From Anseranas semipalmata (taxonomy: Eukaryota > Chordata > Aves > Anseriformes > Anseranatidae): a DNA stretch of 64,000 nucleotides. The first letter of the stretch is position 1. Each line of letters begins with the position of its first letter. Under the pieces are notes generated by a model. The model ran no database searches and was not told the DNA's origin. It saw only the letters and a program-made list of their open reading frames with translations. A program made the position numbers and the translations under genes. Shown piece by piece: positions 14,357-24,876 of the stretch. The stretch lies in contig VXAA01003176.1 in assembly GCA_013399115.1 (NCBI GenBank), positions 867,104 through 931,103 on the forward strand, in the 5' to 3' direction.

Positions 14357-14537
14357 ATATCAAAATCAAACTGACAAAAGCTTTAACCCTGCTGGGATTT
14401 AACTCTGTAAAATATTTTGTTGGGCACAGCTCAACAATGCATTACCACGCTCCATATCAAACTGAAATGTTTCATTCACAGTTGATAAAAAATAAAAACA
14501 GGTAAGGTTAGAAAAGAATCTGTAAACGTTTTCAGTG

Positions 14538-14863
14538 CTAAGATGTGACTTGCATTACCACAATACAGGCTAAAATATATTGCAGCTTCCTGTAACAAAG
14601 ACTCAAAATAAAAAAAAGTATAATTGTAGCTACCACGGTCACAGTAGCAATTACAGTCCCAGGTTTGACGTAAATGGTCAGAAGGCTATCTCCATGCCTA
14701 TATATCGTGCTGTCGGTCCTATAGGAAATGCCTTCTGCCATGCCCTGATATTCAGGTGTGACATATGAAGAAGGGTGGATTTGGTTTTTATCACATTCAG
14801 AGCCATAGACCCTGTAATTTGATCCGCATGGGCACACTGTTTTAATTGCATAAGCTTTCCACA
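14538..14863 (-). CDS. Candidate last exon: Cys-bearing segment plus one membrane helix
   Basis: The minus-strand frame is open for 108 codons and ends in TAG. The encoded segment has a CPCG motif and a further Cys near GSEC, a short stalk, then a strongly hydrophobic run starting near VKPGTVIATV and ending near LSLC. A basic YRK follows and then a short tail, the layout of a type I membrane protein C-terminus. An acceptor-like 'accttcag' at 14864-14871 would put the start in phase 1. The preceding candidate block at 14998-15115 ends in phase 1 and joins without a frameshift. I do not recognise the family. A minus-strand AATAAA lies at about 13652-13657. A 108-codon frame can arise by chance at this GC, so the membrane helix and cysteines are the main support. 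Confidence 0.35.
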
Positions 14864-14997
14864 CTGAAGGTCTAATTCAGGTGGTATGGTACTTGGTAAA
14901 ATACAGGTGACAGGAATTCTGTTTTAATGTCTATCAGTAGCTGCTACATGGGAGTCTTCTATGCTATTGCAATATAAATATTAACTAAAGAATTTAC

Positions 14998-15115
14998 TTG
15001 TCAGCTTCTGCTGCACACCAAGCCCTGTCCAGTACTGTTCAGGTAAAGGCTTTAAGGGAATTCCCATTCTCAGAAAGATATTTTTGCAGGTTCTGCAGTA
15101 AATGCAAGAAGAATT
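14998..15115 (-). CDS. Candidate internal exon, Cys-rich (CIYCRTC)
   Basis: Between an acceptor-like 'gggattcttcag' and a GTAAAT donor the minus strand is open for 39 codons plus one base (phase 0 to phase 1). The peptide starts with a CIYCRTC cluster and contains PLPEQYWTGLG. The phases fit the flanking candidate blocks on both sides. Cysteine density agrees with the CPCG segment that would follow. The acceptor's pyrimidine tract is only fair, and a second acceptor 20 bases downstream would use another phase. Unrecognised family. Confidence 0.27.
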
Positions 15116-15218
15116 CTGAAGAATCCCTACTTGGTACGCACATGAGCATACACAGACAGATTAGTTTGTTGGTAACTTAGAATCCAATTTCAAGCTTGTT
15201 TCTCGTTGGTCAGGAGTG

Positions 15219-15286
15219 TTTTTTTTTGTTTTGTTTTGTTTTTGTTTGTTTCTTTTTAAAAAAACAAAAACAAAAACAAAAACAAA
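15219..15286. repeat. T-rich/A-rich inverted repeat (TTTTG)n-(CAAAA)n
   Basis: A T-rich arm of TTTTG/TTTG units is followed directly by an A-rich arm of CAAAAA units, so the two arms are near reverse complements with almost no spacer. Such a structure can extrude as a hairpin. It sits in the putative intron between two minus-strand exon candidates. Confidence 0.85.
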
Positions 15287-15714
15287 TGCTGCTTAGAGAA
15301 GGAGTACAATCAGCAGAAGTTTTTTCCACATACCTCCCTGCCCATTTTCCTCTCCAGAATAACTTGGCTGGAATCTTACAATCAGTGTTAGTGTTTTACA
15401 GAACATGCAAGAAACAACCAAAGCAAGTGATTTAATCCACTCTAACAAGAAAGCACAGCCTGACACTGACCAAAGCCACCATTAGCCCTAGAAATCCTGC
15501 TTTCCAAAATGAAGGATGACCTTTTATTTCTGGGGAAAACTGAGATCTTACATTTCCAGTACAGTTACTTCATGCAGCTACCAACTGAATACATGAGCAG
15601 GGCATCCACCCTTCTGAAAACACAATTCTACTGAAGTAAAATGAAAACATAACAAAGATATTTGATAAGTACAGAAAAGAGATCTGAGGATAAACATCTT
15701 TATTTTATATTTAC

Positions 15715-15829
15715 CTCAGATGCAAGATGCCGAACTCCTGAAAGTTCCAGACTTTTGCTTGTAACTTGAGGGGTTTCAACCAGTAAGTTATTTTCTGTTG
15801 TTTTCCATTTCACGATTGCAGTAGAAACA
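15715..15829 (-). CDS. Candidate internal exon (VSTAIVKWKTTENN...)
   Basis: The minus strand is open for 38 codons after one carry-over base (phase 2 start, phase 0 end). The acceptor side has a long pyrimidine-rich tract ending 'actcttcaaag'; the donor is GAG|GTAAAT. The peptide alternates hydrophobic and polar residues with one N-linked-like region, compatible with a beta-rich extracellular domain, but I do not recognise it. Joined to the next candidate blocks it keeps one reading frame to the membrane helix at 14.6 kb. Confidence 0.3.
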
Positions 15830-16132
15830 CTTTGAAGAGTATTAGAAAAACAAAAATAAAGCAGAAGCTAGAGATTTCAAACAGTGGTTTTTCTTTGACT
15901 CATAACAGGGAATGACTGCAAGCAAAATTTTCAGGCAGACTAGGCATAAAACTGTGTATTTCATCTGCTTTTTCAAGCAATGAAATGATTAAATATTCTT
16001 GTTAAATGTAAATTACTTTTAGATTATAAAGATAATTATGTGCTGAAGGCATAATGATTCTTTGACCCTAAGAGAATAAAAGATTTGAAAAATGTCTCAG
16101 AAATACAATCCTCCCTCAAGGATTTGACTTAC

Positions 16133-16182
16133 TGTCTTTGCAGAGAAATGTGGCTGCTGTTCAGTAGACTGCAATTTTGTTT
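16133..16182 (-). CDS. Candidate short exon (KQNCSLLNSSHISLQR)
   Basis: A 50-base minus-strand block with donor GTAAGT after 'caaagaca' (phase 0 start, phase 2 end), matching the phase 2 start of the block at 15715-15829. It contains two N-x-S/T sequons (NCS, NSS), which would suit an ectodomain. The acceptor 'cattgttag' is weak and the block is short, so chance is a real possibility. Confidence 0.18.
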
Positions 16183-16343
16183 CTAACAATGGCACTTGTC
16201 AGCGTTAAATAAAATACAGAAGGGTTTTTCCTGATTACCTCCTGCATACAACAGAAAACATTAGACAACGTAAAGGAAATGGATTATCAGAACTACAGAA
16301 TTCATACAGCTTCTGTGCCCTTGTTCACACTGCATAAATTTAC

Positions 16344-16447
16344 AATACCAGGAAAAATAAAACTACTTTCTGTGTGTTCACCTCTGGGCTCCTTTTTAAT
16401 GACAGCTCCTGTAACCGGGAATGAGGCAATTTTTTTATTCAGGTCAG
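16344..16447 (-). CDS. Candidate internal exon (DLNKKIASFPVTGAV...)
   Basis: The minus strand is open for 34 codons after two carry-over bases, ending at ATT|GTAAAT in phase 0. The open frame extends further upstream to about 16520, so the true acceptor is uncertain: 'cacatgcag', 'ccttag' or 'gagcag' could serve. The opposite strand also has a 117-codon frame here, so strand choice rests only on phase continuity with the neighbouring minus-strand blocks. Confidence 0.2.
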
Positions 16448-16878
16448 CTGCATGTGCCAAGACTAAGGTCATGTTCTGCTCATATGGTATGGCATCATAT
16501 AAGGACAAAAAAGGTGTCATGTTACAGAAGGTTCACATCACAAAAGTTCTGGGCAATACTGAATGGTGGCTGCCAGTAAGTGACATCCTTAGACAGTGTC
16601 ACAAGTCATATACAGAGAACTGGGCTAAGTAACTTGAAAGTTTGATTCCTTGTTCCTTTGCTTGACAGGCCTAAATGCAGCTTCAATTAGTAAGTCCAAC
16701 TATACAAATGCCAGAATGTACATTACCAGGAAAATTCTTAAATATGGTTAGAGCTACATTTACCAGATTAAAAATACATAACTCTCTTTATTTTTATATG
16801 TCTTACATGGTGTTTAAAATACCAGGGACTTGATTTTGAAGCACAAAGTTTGTCTTCATATCTTTAACAAATGTGTAC

Positions 16879-16919
16879 CAATGTCTTGCATAAACTCCTT
16901 CAGCTCCCTGCTTTTAGAG
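16879..16919 (-). CDS. Candidate short exon (SKSRELKEFMQDI)
   Basis: A 41-base minus-strand block between 'ggaccggtag' and G|GTACAC. It starts in phase 2 and ends in phase 1, which fits the blocks at 17316-17361 and 16344-16447. The donor is weak. A possible 33-base block just upstream (about 16988-17020) could be inserted without breaking the phase, but its donor is also weak. Confidence 0.15.
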
Positions 16920-17315
16920 CTACCGGTCCAGTGCAAATGAGTTGCCATGACTACTGCTCCAGAGAAGGTCTGCTGGATCATTACAGGAAATTCCATTGCT
17001 TTTCAGATGCTCCAAGCCTACATGTTGGAAAATCCCCCCCCGCTATTTCCTCTTGCCTCCTACCTTCCCTCCCGCCAGAGCACGCTTCCTGTGCAAGCTG
17101 AATTCAGTGCACACACGTGTTCAGAGAACCATGCCTGTTCCTTCATCAGCTCTTCAACGGTGAGCACGGCACCTTTGTAGTTAACAAAAAGAAGAGGTAG
17201 GATTAAGAACACAACCCTCCAGCATTGTTCTCACATTGCCATCACCCAGGGAAATGCCTCAGAACAGATTTAATGCCTAGGGCAGAGGAAAAAAGGGTAA
17301 GCAAAGATATCTTAC

Positions 17316-17361
17316 TTGATTTTGGCCATTATAGAATCATTTTTCATACAAATCCATGAAC
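17316..17361 (-). CDS. Candidate short exon (SWICMKNDSIMAKI)
   Basis: A 46-base minus-strand block with a good acceptor ('tggatttttgcag') and a GTAAGA donor. It starts in phase 1 and ends in phase 2. It follows the 17416-17656 block by only 54 bases, which is a very short intron for a vertebrate and argues for caution. Confidence 0.17.
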
Positions 17362-17415
17362 CTGCAAAAATCCACTGGCCCATTTCAATCAAATTTCAGA
17401 GGTTAGAGATCTTAC

Positions 17416-17656
17416 AGAGAGTTTTCCCATAACTTTTGTAATATTTGGTAGCCTGATCAAATACTCTCAGCAGTTCAGCTGCAAGGGACAGAGTCTAGAA
17501 CCTGGCACTGGGGCGGTCAGTGCGCATGCACAGGGCTCGCAGCTGCTGCCCGGGCCCATTCCCCATTTCTGTAGCCAGAGTACAGGATTCATCAGCACAA
17601 TTTCCCCCGTAACAGCAGAGAACATGGTGGGGAACTCCCAGCATCTTGGGGTTGGG
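17416..17656 (-). pseudogene. Candidate 241-bp exon with one in-frame TAG
   Basis: The acceptor has a near-ideal pyrimidine tract ('cttcttttttccttcag') and the donor is CT|GTAAGA. In the frame dictated by the block at 17922-18027 (phase 0) the first 53 codons are open. They include a CCYGGNCADESC cysteine cluster and LATEMGNGPGQQLRALC. Then one TAG occurs at 17495-17497, after which the same frame is open again to the donor, with FDQATKYYKSYGKTL. This can be a real exon carrying a nonsense change (a decaying gene or a sequencing error), or only the last 63 bases are an exon, using the strong acceptor 'ctctgtcccttgcag'. Family not recognised. Confidence 0.25.
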
Positions 17657-17864
17657 CTGAAGGAAAAAAGAAGACAGCTGAAAACATCTGTGTAAGGACG
17701 CACCAAAAAGACAACAACAGGGTGCACAGGGGCAACTTAGGCATTGATGTTTTTCCAGAGAGGAGTTACAGAGCAAAATACGGAATATTTTTCTTAAGTT
17801 CAGCTGATTTGACCTACAATTTGTTCCACATCAAAGTAAGAGTGTCCTTTCAAAAACTTCTTCA

Positions 17865-17896
17865 CTAAAAAAAAAAAAAAAGAGAGAGAGAGAGAC
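17865..17896. repeat. Compound poly-A / (GA)n repeat
   Basis: An A run of about 17 passes directly into about seven GA dinucleotides. A simple-sequence tract in a putative intron. Confidence 0.9.
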
Positions 17897-17921
17897 TAGC
17901 AAATAGGATAAACACACTTAC

Positions 17922-18027
17922 TTGAAAAATGTGAAATTCACTCTTCAGTTGTTTCCTTAGAACCAAGTAGAAAAAGGACTTAACTCTGACAATAGTTGTG
18001 TACACATCCCAGCAATTATTGGCTATT
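17922..18027 (-). CDS. Candidate internal exon (NCWDVYTTIVRVKSFFYLVL...)
   Basis: The minus strand is open for 35 codons after one carry-over base, ending CAA|GTAAGTG, a strong donor, in phase 0. The next block at 17656 starts in phase 0. The acceptor 'gggaacttcag' lacks a good adjacent pyrimidine tract, although 'cttactttttag' lies 20 bases upstream. The peptide has a hydrophobic SFFYLVL core followed by a basic stretch. No family recognised. Confidence 0.25.
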
Positions 18028-18477
18028 CTGAAGTTCCCTTTTTGTTTTTACTAAAAAGTAAGGCCTGAGAAATCCTCCAATTAAATATCCACAGATATTT
18101 TCAATTTTGAGTGTTAGCACACATTTCAGTATTATATATTTCAGTTTTAAGTATTTTCTATCAGGAAAAAGTGGACAAATATTCCCAATTCATTCTAGCT
18201 GTATCTTTTCCACAGACCTTCAGATTTTTGCAGTTAAATTGAGGCCACAGACTTGTTTCTTTCTATCACGTAAGGTCATCAAAAAGCAATATAACTTTTC
18301 AATAAACCAAACCTTACATGTCATAGTGACTTAAAAGAGATTATAATTAAACAAGAAAGACAAGCATTTCATTAACTCAAAGTTAGTATGGTGAATGATG
18401 GGTACAAGGAGTGGAACAGATGAAAGTCACCATATTTTTAGTGCTCAACGGTTACAGCAAATATTTCAAACAATGAC

Positions 18478-21400
18478 CTCCCACAAATGTCCAAAGTATG
18501 CTTGTCCTCTTTAATGACCATCCTCTTCACAGCTTTCAGCTGTATTGCCCAGGGATCTTTGTGACTTGCATCTCAGTCTTTCAGAATAAATATGACAACA
18601 TTTACTAAACAAACCTCATATCCAGACTTGAGAATATGCAGAAGTCTCCCCAAACACTTTCCAAACACCAACTTTTAACAATGACAATAAGTCTTTAAGT
18701 TGTTAACAGTTGCACAGCTTTAAATTAAGCTTTGTATGTATTCAGAAAGTTTTATGACCAAAAAAATGTAGGGATTTGGGAGAAATATTTTCCCTTCCAT
18801 TGTCATAACAACGGCATCTCTGAAATGTTTTCATTTATTACTCATCTTATCTGAGATTCCCTGAAAATATTTCTCCAGTGTCATTCTAAACTGGCTTTAA
18901 TCAGAAAAACACAGGGGGAGAAGGGAGTTGCCTCAGATGAGAACAAGCATGATTCACAGTTTCATGAACGACACGCTGAATTAGCACCAGCCTTGTTGAC
19001 ACTAAGCTCACTAATGTGAATGCATTGATCTAGAATAATCTTTCATAATTATATACTCAAAAAAATCTAGTATTCATGAAGTTGCAAGCATCAAACACTT
19101 TCCCACGCAACATTAACATCAGCAGACTCCAGTATTTGTCAGAATTAACACAGTGACTGAAAAATACTCTATTCTGATAAGTACTGAAAGAGAGAATAGG
19201 CATAGGAGCAAATATTCATTGCTTATCCTGTGGGAGTTTTACTGCTTCATATGCCTGCAGCCTTGCGCAGTCCTCAGATCCATGTTTCTCTGCATCAACA
19301 TGGAAGACACAACTGTAGAATAACTGCTTCTGCCTTGGACTGCCTGAACAGGCTGGCCACTGACTAACAGCTAATAATGTTTTAAGCTTCCAAAGCACCA
19401 TCGTGATCTGCTTACCAGCTGTCACAGGAACTGTCATTCCACTGCTGCTTCTGGAAACGGCTGGGTTACTTCAGCTGGAATTCCAGAAATATGGCCTTTT
19501 CTTCACCAGGCTCACTCGTAAGCCCAAAACTGCATCACATTCTGATTTTCTAACTGTTAATAAACATGGGACCATTTCTCCACAGGCGGAGCTGTTCAGC
19601 AAATGAAACACTGGATGCACTGACTGCATCCTGTATTCCTGATTTCAACTTAATCAAAGCATAATTAGTCACTGGCAAGGGGGACAGCTGTTTTCTTGGA
19701 ATTCACATGGTGGGGGGACTTATGGAGTAGATGGAAAAAATATATTATGGTGATCAAATCCTGAGTTGTCTTATTTCTTTGAGTACTCTGCTGCCATTAC
19801 ACAGCACACAGCAAAAATGTCATATATGAAAATTACAGACAGTAGCCCAAGGAGCTTCCGCGTACTGGGTGCCGAGTCTTACCAGTACAACTTCTAATCA
19901 TGACAATAAGTACTGGCAAAAGGAATCACATATATGCCATAGCAATGTGCATACACATATTTCATCAGATACTCTATTTCTGAAACATTCTAGTGCAGGC
20001 ACAGCATTAGAAAAATATTTTTAGCCCAGCACTTAAAGTCCTGTGGGCACTAAAGAAAAAAGTTTAACCGATTCTGTAACAAACTTGTTCAATCAACTAA
20101 AATGCAAAACAAATGCCAAAGGATCCATTTGTCTTAACAGTGTAATGTGAACCTGTCACTATCCACATATAAATATGAAAATAAAGAGTCTAGTAAATCA
20201 ATAAGAATACATTGCTTCTTAACCACTCGCTGAAAAAATGAATACATGTCCAAATAAAGGAGAAACATAGAAGCAGAATCTATAGTCACCTGATATTTTA
20301 TTAATGATCCAGTCAGCTAAATCATTGAAGACATGATAATAGCTGGTCTTCCTTTCCTAGAAGACTGTAATATGCCAGAAGTAAGCATTAGCATTTCTGG
20401 TGATTACACTAAGCAACTACTGACTAATCATGTTTTGTGTCAACGTGGTATTGTTAAAGGGTAAGTGGGTGTTCTGATATTGTCAAAGAATAACTTGAGA
20501 CTCGTCAAACTGTAATAAATACAAAAAACATATATTTCCCACACACCCCTCATTCCTACATAATGTATGACATGTCATCCTTTGCTTTTGGTAAGAGCCC
20601 CATAAGAATTTCTGAGCAATACACTCTCTATAAACTCAGATATCATAGAAAGCTAAATTGCTACAAATTCCCTTTTTTGTATGTTTAAAATCTCTGTATT
20701 GGAATCAGTAGGGAATGAATAGGGGAATTCTGAACACAAGTAGCTCCAAGTCCTTCCAAGACTGTTGTTCTATCTTCTGTCTGTCCATACAAGAATATTT
20801 GTGTACCTTCCCATTTATTTTAGCTAAAATTACTGTGAATAACAGTATGGGTCATAATGTGCCTATATAGAGTGCATTGTTTCTTTGAATTATCAAAACT
20901 GTTTACTGAAGCCACAGATAATTCTGACTACTGCATGCATAATCCTGCCTGGATAATTCCAATACTACATATATTATATTCTAATATCACACTATGTATA
21001 TATGCCTATACTTCATCACACAAAGAAGACTTAGTGAAATTCCACGTTATCATATCCCATTGAACTTGAGCTATTTTGTTTTACCATTTAGAAACACATA
21101 AGAGCCACCTAACAGTATTTTGACTAGACCACCAGTCTTTCAAGTATGCACAAAAATTCAATTTCCATTCCAGAAAGGGGACAGGCACATAGGGTCTTCG
21201 CCTTTTTTACATGCCGAAGTCTCACAGACACTTAATGTAAAGAAGGAGAGTGTAGGCGTGCTGTGGGTAGTAAAGCATGACTAGCCAGGTGGTATGCAAA
21301 TATCAGCTGGCCAGCTTATCATGCAGCAAGGCACGTGCACTCAAGTCTGTAGAACTAATGAAATCAGCCATAAATCAAGATTTCATGCTTTAGTCCCTGA

Positions 21401-21650
21401 CTTCTCCCCACAAATAAAACAATGACACAGGCTTCACTCAGGATTTTAGTTCCCCCAAACAAAGAAATTTACATTTAATGTGGAACCTGAACTCTTGTTT
21501 TCTTGACATTGCTATTAAGTATATAAGAAAGTTATTCAATACTACACATTTATGGTCACTCCTAGGAAGTATACTGGGTCTCACCTTTACAACTGTGGCA
21601 GCAGAGCAATGCTGATTCAGCAGGACCAACATTAAATGCAAAATTTATTT
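18478..21650 (-). other. Weak upstream exon-like blocks of the same minus-strand series
   Basis: Five short minus-strand blocks have splice-like borders and compatible phases: 18478-18571, 19416-19460 (strong donor GTAAGC), 19883-19912 (strong acceptor 'attccttttgccag' and donor GTAAGA, only 30 bases), 21133-21230 (acceptor 'tccttctttacattaag') and 21585-21650 (acceptor 'ttggtttcacag', donor AAAG|GTGAGA). Each is shorter than 100 bases and open in one frame, which random sequence also provides. The rest of this interval shows nothing I can name. I list them only so that transcript data can be checked against these exact borders. Confidence 0.15.
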
Positions 21651-22214
21651 CTGTGAAACCAATGAAATTCATTGCAATTTTTTCCCTAGAGGAGCCCAAA
21701 CATTAACCTACTTAACACTTTGCTCACAGACTTAAGAGAAATCTTTTACTTTTTGAGAAGCGTCTCTTTCTCCTGCCAGAAAAAAACATTTGAATAGAAA
21801 CATTCTTAATAGCTTAGCAGAAATTTTGATGACAATGTCCATGACAGCTAAACCAGGATTTAAAACCTCTTACATTGGGGTGGTTGCAACATTAATTCTG
21901 CAACAGATACAAAGGCTTAGGTGGTTCTCACTTTATTGCAGTAAATCTGTTTTAAAGGACTTTAGAAAAGAAGCTGTTTAAACACGCTTCTCACTTTTCA
22001 GAAAACCAGTCAGATTTCATACTTTTCATCAAATGTGTCACATTGTGAGGTGAATTGTAGCTACTGCATTGGTTTGCTTTAGTCATATCATGTTACGGCT
22101 CATTGTGATATGACAACACATGACAAATGAAGCTAACAGAACTCGACATGCCAGATCACCTCTATCCTGCTGCATTCCAGGGATTTTATTTTAGTTTTTA
22201 CTCCTACACAGTAC

Positions 22215-22670
22215 ATAGGATCATAATTTCATCCTAGCACTACAGGTGTGGAAGGGACATCAGAAGCTCTCTAGTCCAACCTCCTACTCAAAAGAGGGTG
22301 AACTACAGGGTCAGATGAGGCTGCTCAGGGCTTTATGCAGACAGGTCTTGAAAACTTCCCAGGACAAGTGGGAAGCAACCTATTCCAGTGCGTGACTGTC
22401 ATCATGTAGAAAAATGTTTCCCATATAGTCAGCCAGAACCTTGCCTTTCAACATACACTCATCTCCCATCCTCCCACCACTGTGCAGAGCCTGGCTTCAT
22501 CTTGCTGACCTCCTTGTAGGCACTAGGCAGCTGCAATTAACTGTTCCCCCTCTCCCCAGTCTTCTCCAGGCTGAACAAAATGGATTCCCTCCACCTCTTC
22601 TCCTTCCTCAGAGGTTTGCAGTCCCTCTCAATAAGCTCAAGCTCTCCCCTGTCACCATCATGGGTGCTCA
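22215..22670 (-). mobile_element. Old CR1 LINE, 3' part
   Basis: A diverged minus-strand CR1. Plus-strand landmarks are 'gtggaagggacatcagaagc', 'tagtccaacctcctactcaa', 'aagtgggaagcaacctattc', and 'cttctccaggctgaacaaaa'. The order matches the CR1 3' end running back into ORF2. Many substitutions and gaps show an older insertion than those at 38.4 or 57.5 kb. Confidence 0.85.
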
Positions 22671-23215
22671 CGTGGATAAGGAGCAGAGGTAACCACCTGA
22701 GGGTCGCACAAGGCCTGCAGAGCCCTGGACTCAAGGCCCGGGCCAGCAACAAACCCTTCAAGATGGCGAGGTCAGCAGAGGAGGGCTGAGTCTCCCCCGG
22801 CAATGCCCTGCTGCTTCCCCTGGGTGCATGGCTCAGGCTGGGGCAACCCTGATGCTTCCCTACACCCTTTCTCCCCTTGCCATTAACCACTCCTACAGGC
22901 CGCCTAGCCTACTCTGCAGTCTGTGGGTGGACAAGCAGCTGCCTCTCCATTGCCAGAAGTCCCAGGCCCCCACCCCTCCCTATGATGGGACACCCCNNNN
23001 NNNNNNNNCCCCCCAAACACACCCAAACTGACCACAGCCTCCTACTTGCCCTCCTTCCATGCCATGTTTTAGTGTGAGAGGTGCTCAAAGCCCCTTTCTG
23101 AAACCGGCTGGAGCCAGGCATGGAGTAATTTCAGCACAGCTGTGTAGGCAGCCACCACTACACCGAAAAAAGTGAAATGTTGATGGCAGGAAGGTGGGTG
23201 CCGTGTTTCTGTCAG
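22671..23215. other. GC-richer stretch around a sequence gap
   Basis: Noticeably richer in G+C than its surroundings, with C-rich tracts on the plus strand and few CpG. It has no open frame that I would defend. It could belong to an old GC-rich repeat continuing from the CR1, or to a weak promoter-like region. Confidence 0.4.
22997..23008. other. 12-N gap inside a C run
   Basis: Twelve N lie between 'cacccc' and 'ccccccaaac'. The flanks suggest an unresolved poly-C homopolymer rather than missing unique sequence. Confidence 0.95.
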
Positions 23216-23304
23216 GAGGTTTTAAAAAGGGCTTTCATTATCTGAAAGTTTATAAAGTATGGGGTGAAATGGTACATGCAAAAGTGATAAATGGTGGTCA
23301 GCAA
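23216..23304 (+). CDS. Low-confidence plus-strand exon candidate
   Basis: Between acceptor 'ccgtgtttctgtcag' and donor CAA|GTAAGA the plus strand is open for 29 codons after two carry-over bases (phase 1 to phase 0). It would splice in frame to the block at 23954-24094. Short enough to be chance. Confidence 0.17.
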
Positions 23305-23953
23305 GTAAGACCATCAATCACCTGGAGAAGCAACAGAAATAGTAAATAATACATTAAGTGCTACACCTAAATAATTGAATAAGTTGTAAATATTGCTCAG
23401 ACTTTTTAAAGGTTTTCTGTACATTTTCTGAAACTGCCACTAGTAAACCTTAACCTTAATATTTATAAACCCATGAGAGAAGGAAAAGTATAATTCACTA
23501 CTGAAGAAAAATATATTCTGAAGAATTAAAACCTTTGATCAATAAAATTGTTTTGAGCTTGTAGTACATTTCCTAGTAGTCCTACAGGAGGTCAGTCATG
23601 AATTCTGTAGAATTTTTCCCAAAATATTACATTTTAAAATGTCCAGAAAGCAGTCTGGATCCAGCAACTGTGATCTTCTTCTTGGTTTTGATCACAGCTC
23701 TGGTCTGTGGGGACGTATGTTGACTTGTTTTTTCTGCACCTCATGGCATACGTGCCAAGTGGGTAAGTGGGGTACATGAAATAGCAACATTATCATGTTT
23801 GTAACCAGACCATGAAAGAACTTGTGTGCTCTTAAAATCAGATGATATGCTGTAGTTACCAGCCCTTCACTGGAAAAAAAATAAACTTGCTAATCTAAAA
23901 AGTCCTTTTTGCTCCAGTTTTTTTTCTTTCCTGTTTATTTGTATTTGCTTCAG

Positions 23954-24094
23954 ACATCAGCTAATACAAAGCTACGAACAACTGGATGTTCATCTGTGTT
24001 GAGGTTTCAAATATCTTTCAGAAAGACTGATGCTAGTCCACATGCATTTCTCATCAGACTACCATGCATCAGAGGCCAGAAAAATATGATTTAA
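23954..24094 (+). CDS. Low-confidence terminal exon candidate with nearby AATAAA
   Basis: One of the strongest acceptors in the window (a long C/T tract ending 'tttgcttcag') precedes 46 open codons and a TAA. An AATAAA lies at 24152-24157, about 60 bases after the stop, as in a compact 3' end. It starts in phase 0, as would be needed after 23216-23304. No known domain is visible, and a noncoding transcript end would look the same. Confidence 0.2.
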   Translation, partial: TSANTKLRTTGCSSVLRFQISFRKTDASPHAFLIRLPCIRGQKNMI

Positions 24095-24566
24095 TTTGAT
24101 TGAGAATTTAATGTATTCGATTTTCAAGTAACATGCTACTACATATTTTTAAATAAAGAAGCATATGGTAGCTTCATGAAGGTATAAAGTCTCAGAGAAG
24201 CCTCTGCTATTAGTTACTACTATTCAAATCCACAAGCTTAGAAACAGATCTAAGAGCAGATCACAGAACTGCACACATGAAGTTGTGTGTTCAAGTTTTC
24301 ATACATTTAAGACCTTCGTTCCCTTAAAAAAAATCCATCAATGAAATTTAGATATGTGGAAAAGCTTCTGAGATGTGAGGAACATTAATTACTAGAACTT
24401 GAACAAAACTTTGGCAAATGACTCTTTATAAAAAGACTCAAAATACTTTTTGAACATGATTTGCATATGGCAATAACATTTAATTCTTTAAAAAAAAAGA
24501 TCTTTTGGGACAGCAAGGAGATATAGTCATACAGTATGAGGACCATAATAGCGAAAACTGATAGGA

Positions 24567-24876
24567 AGCATAGAATCATCAAATAATTTAGGTCAGAAAA
24601 GACCTTCAAGACCACCAAGTCCCATCACTAAACAATATTCCTTAATGCCACATCCATGTGTCTCTTAAATACCTCCAGGGATGGGGTCTCCACCACTTCC
24701 CTGAGCAGCCTGTTCCAGTGCTTGACCACCCTCTCCAGGGAGAAATTCTTCCTAATACCCAATCTAAACATCCCTTGGTGCAACTTGAGGCTGCCTCCTC
24801 ACATCTTATCACTTGTCACCTGAGAAAAGAGGCTGACACTCTCCCTGCTGCAGCCTCCTTTCAGGTAGTTGTAGAA
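24567..24876 (-). mobile_element. CR1 LINE, 3' part
   Basis: Minus-strand CR1 with the usual order of words on the plus strand: 'catagaatcatc', 'gaccttcaagaccaccaagt', 'gatggggtctccaccacttc', 'cagcctgttccagtgcttga', 'agggagaaattcttcctaat', and 'ctgctgcagcctcctttcag'. Moderately diverged and 5'-truncated in the ORF2 end. No long open frame. Confidence 0.93.

Noticed and set aside
16279..16632. 117-codon plus-strand frame opposite the 16344-16447 candidate
   Set aside because: No plus-strand splice context. The minus reading fits its neighbours better, although neither is secure.
21878..21905. 24-base block between a good acceptor and a GTAAGA donor on the minus strand
   Set aside because: Joining it to the 21585-21650 block creates a stop at the junction.
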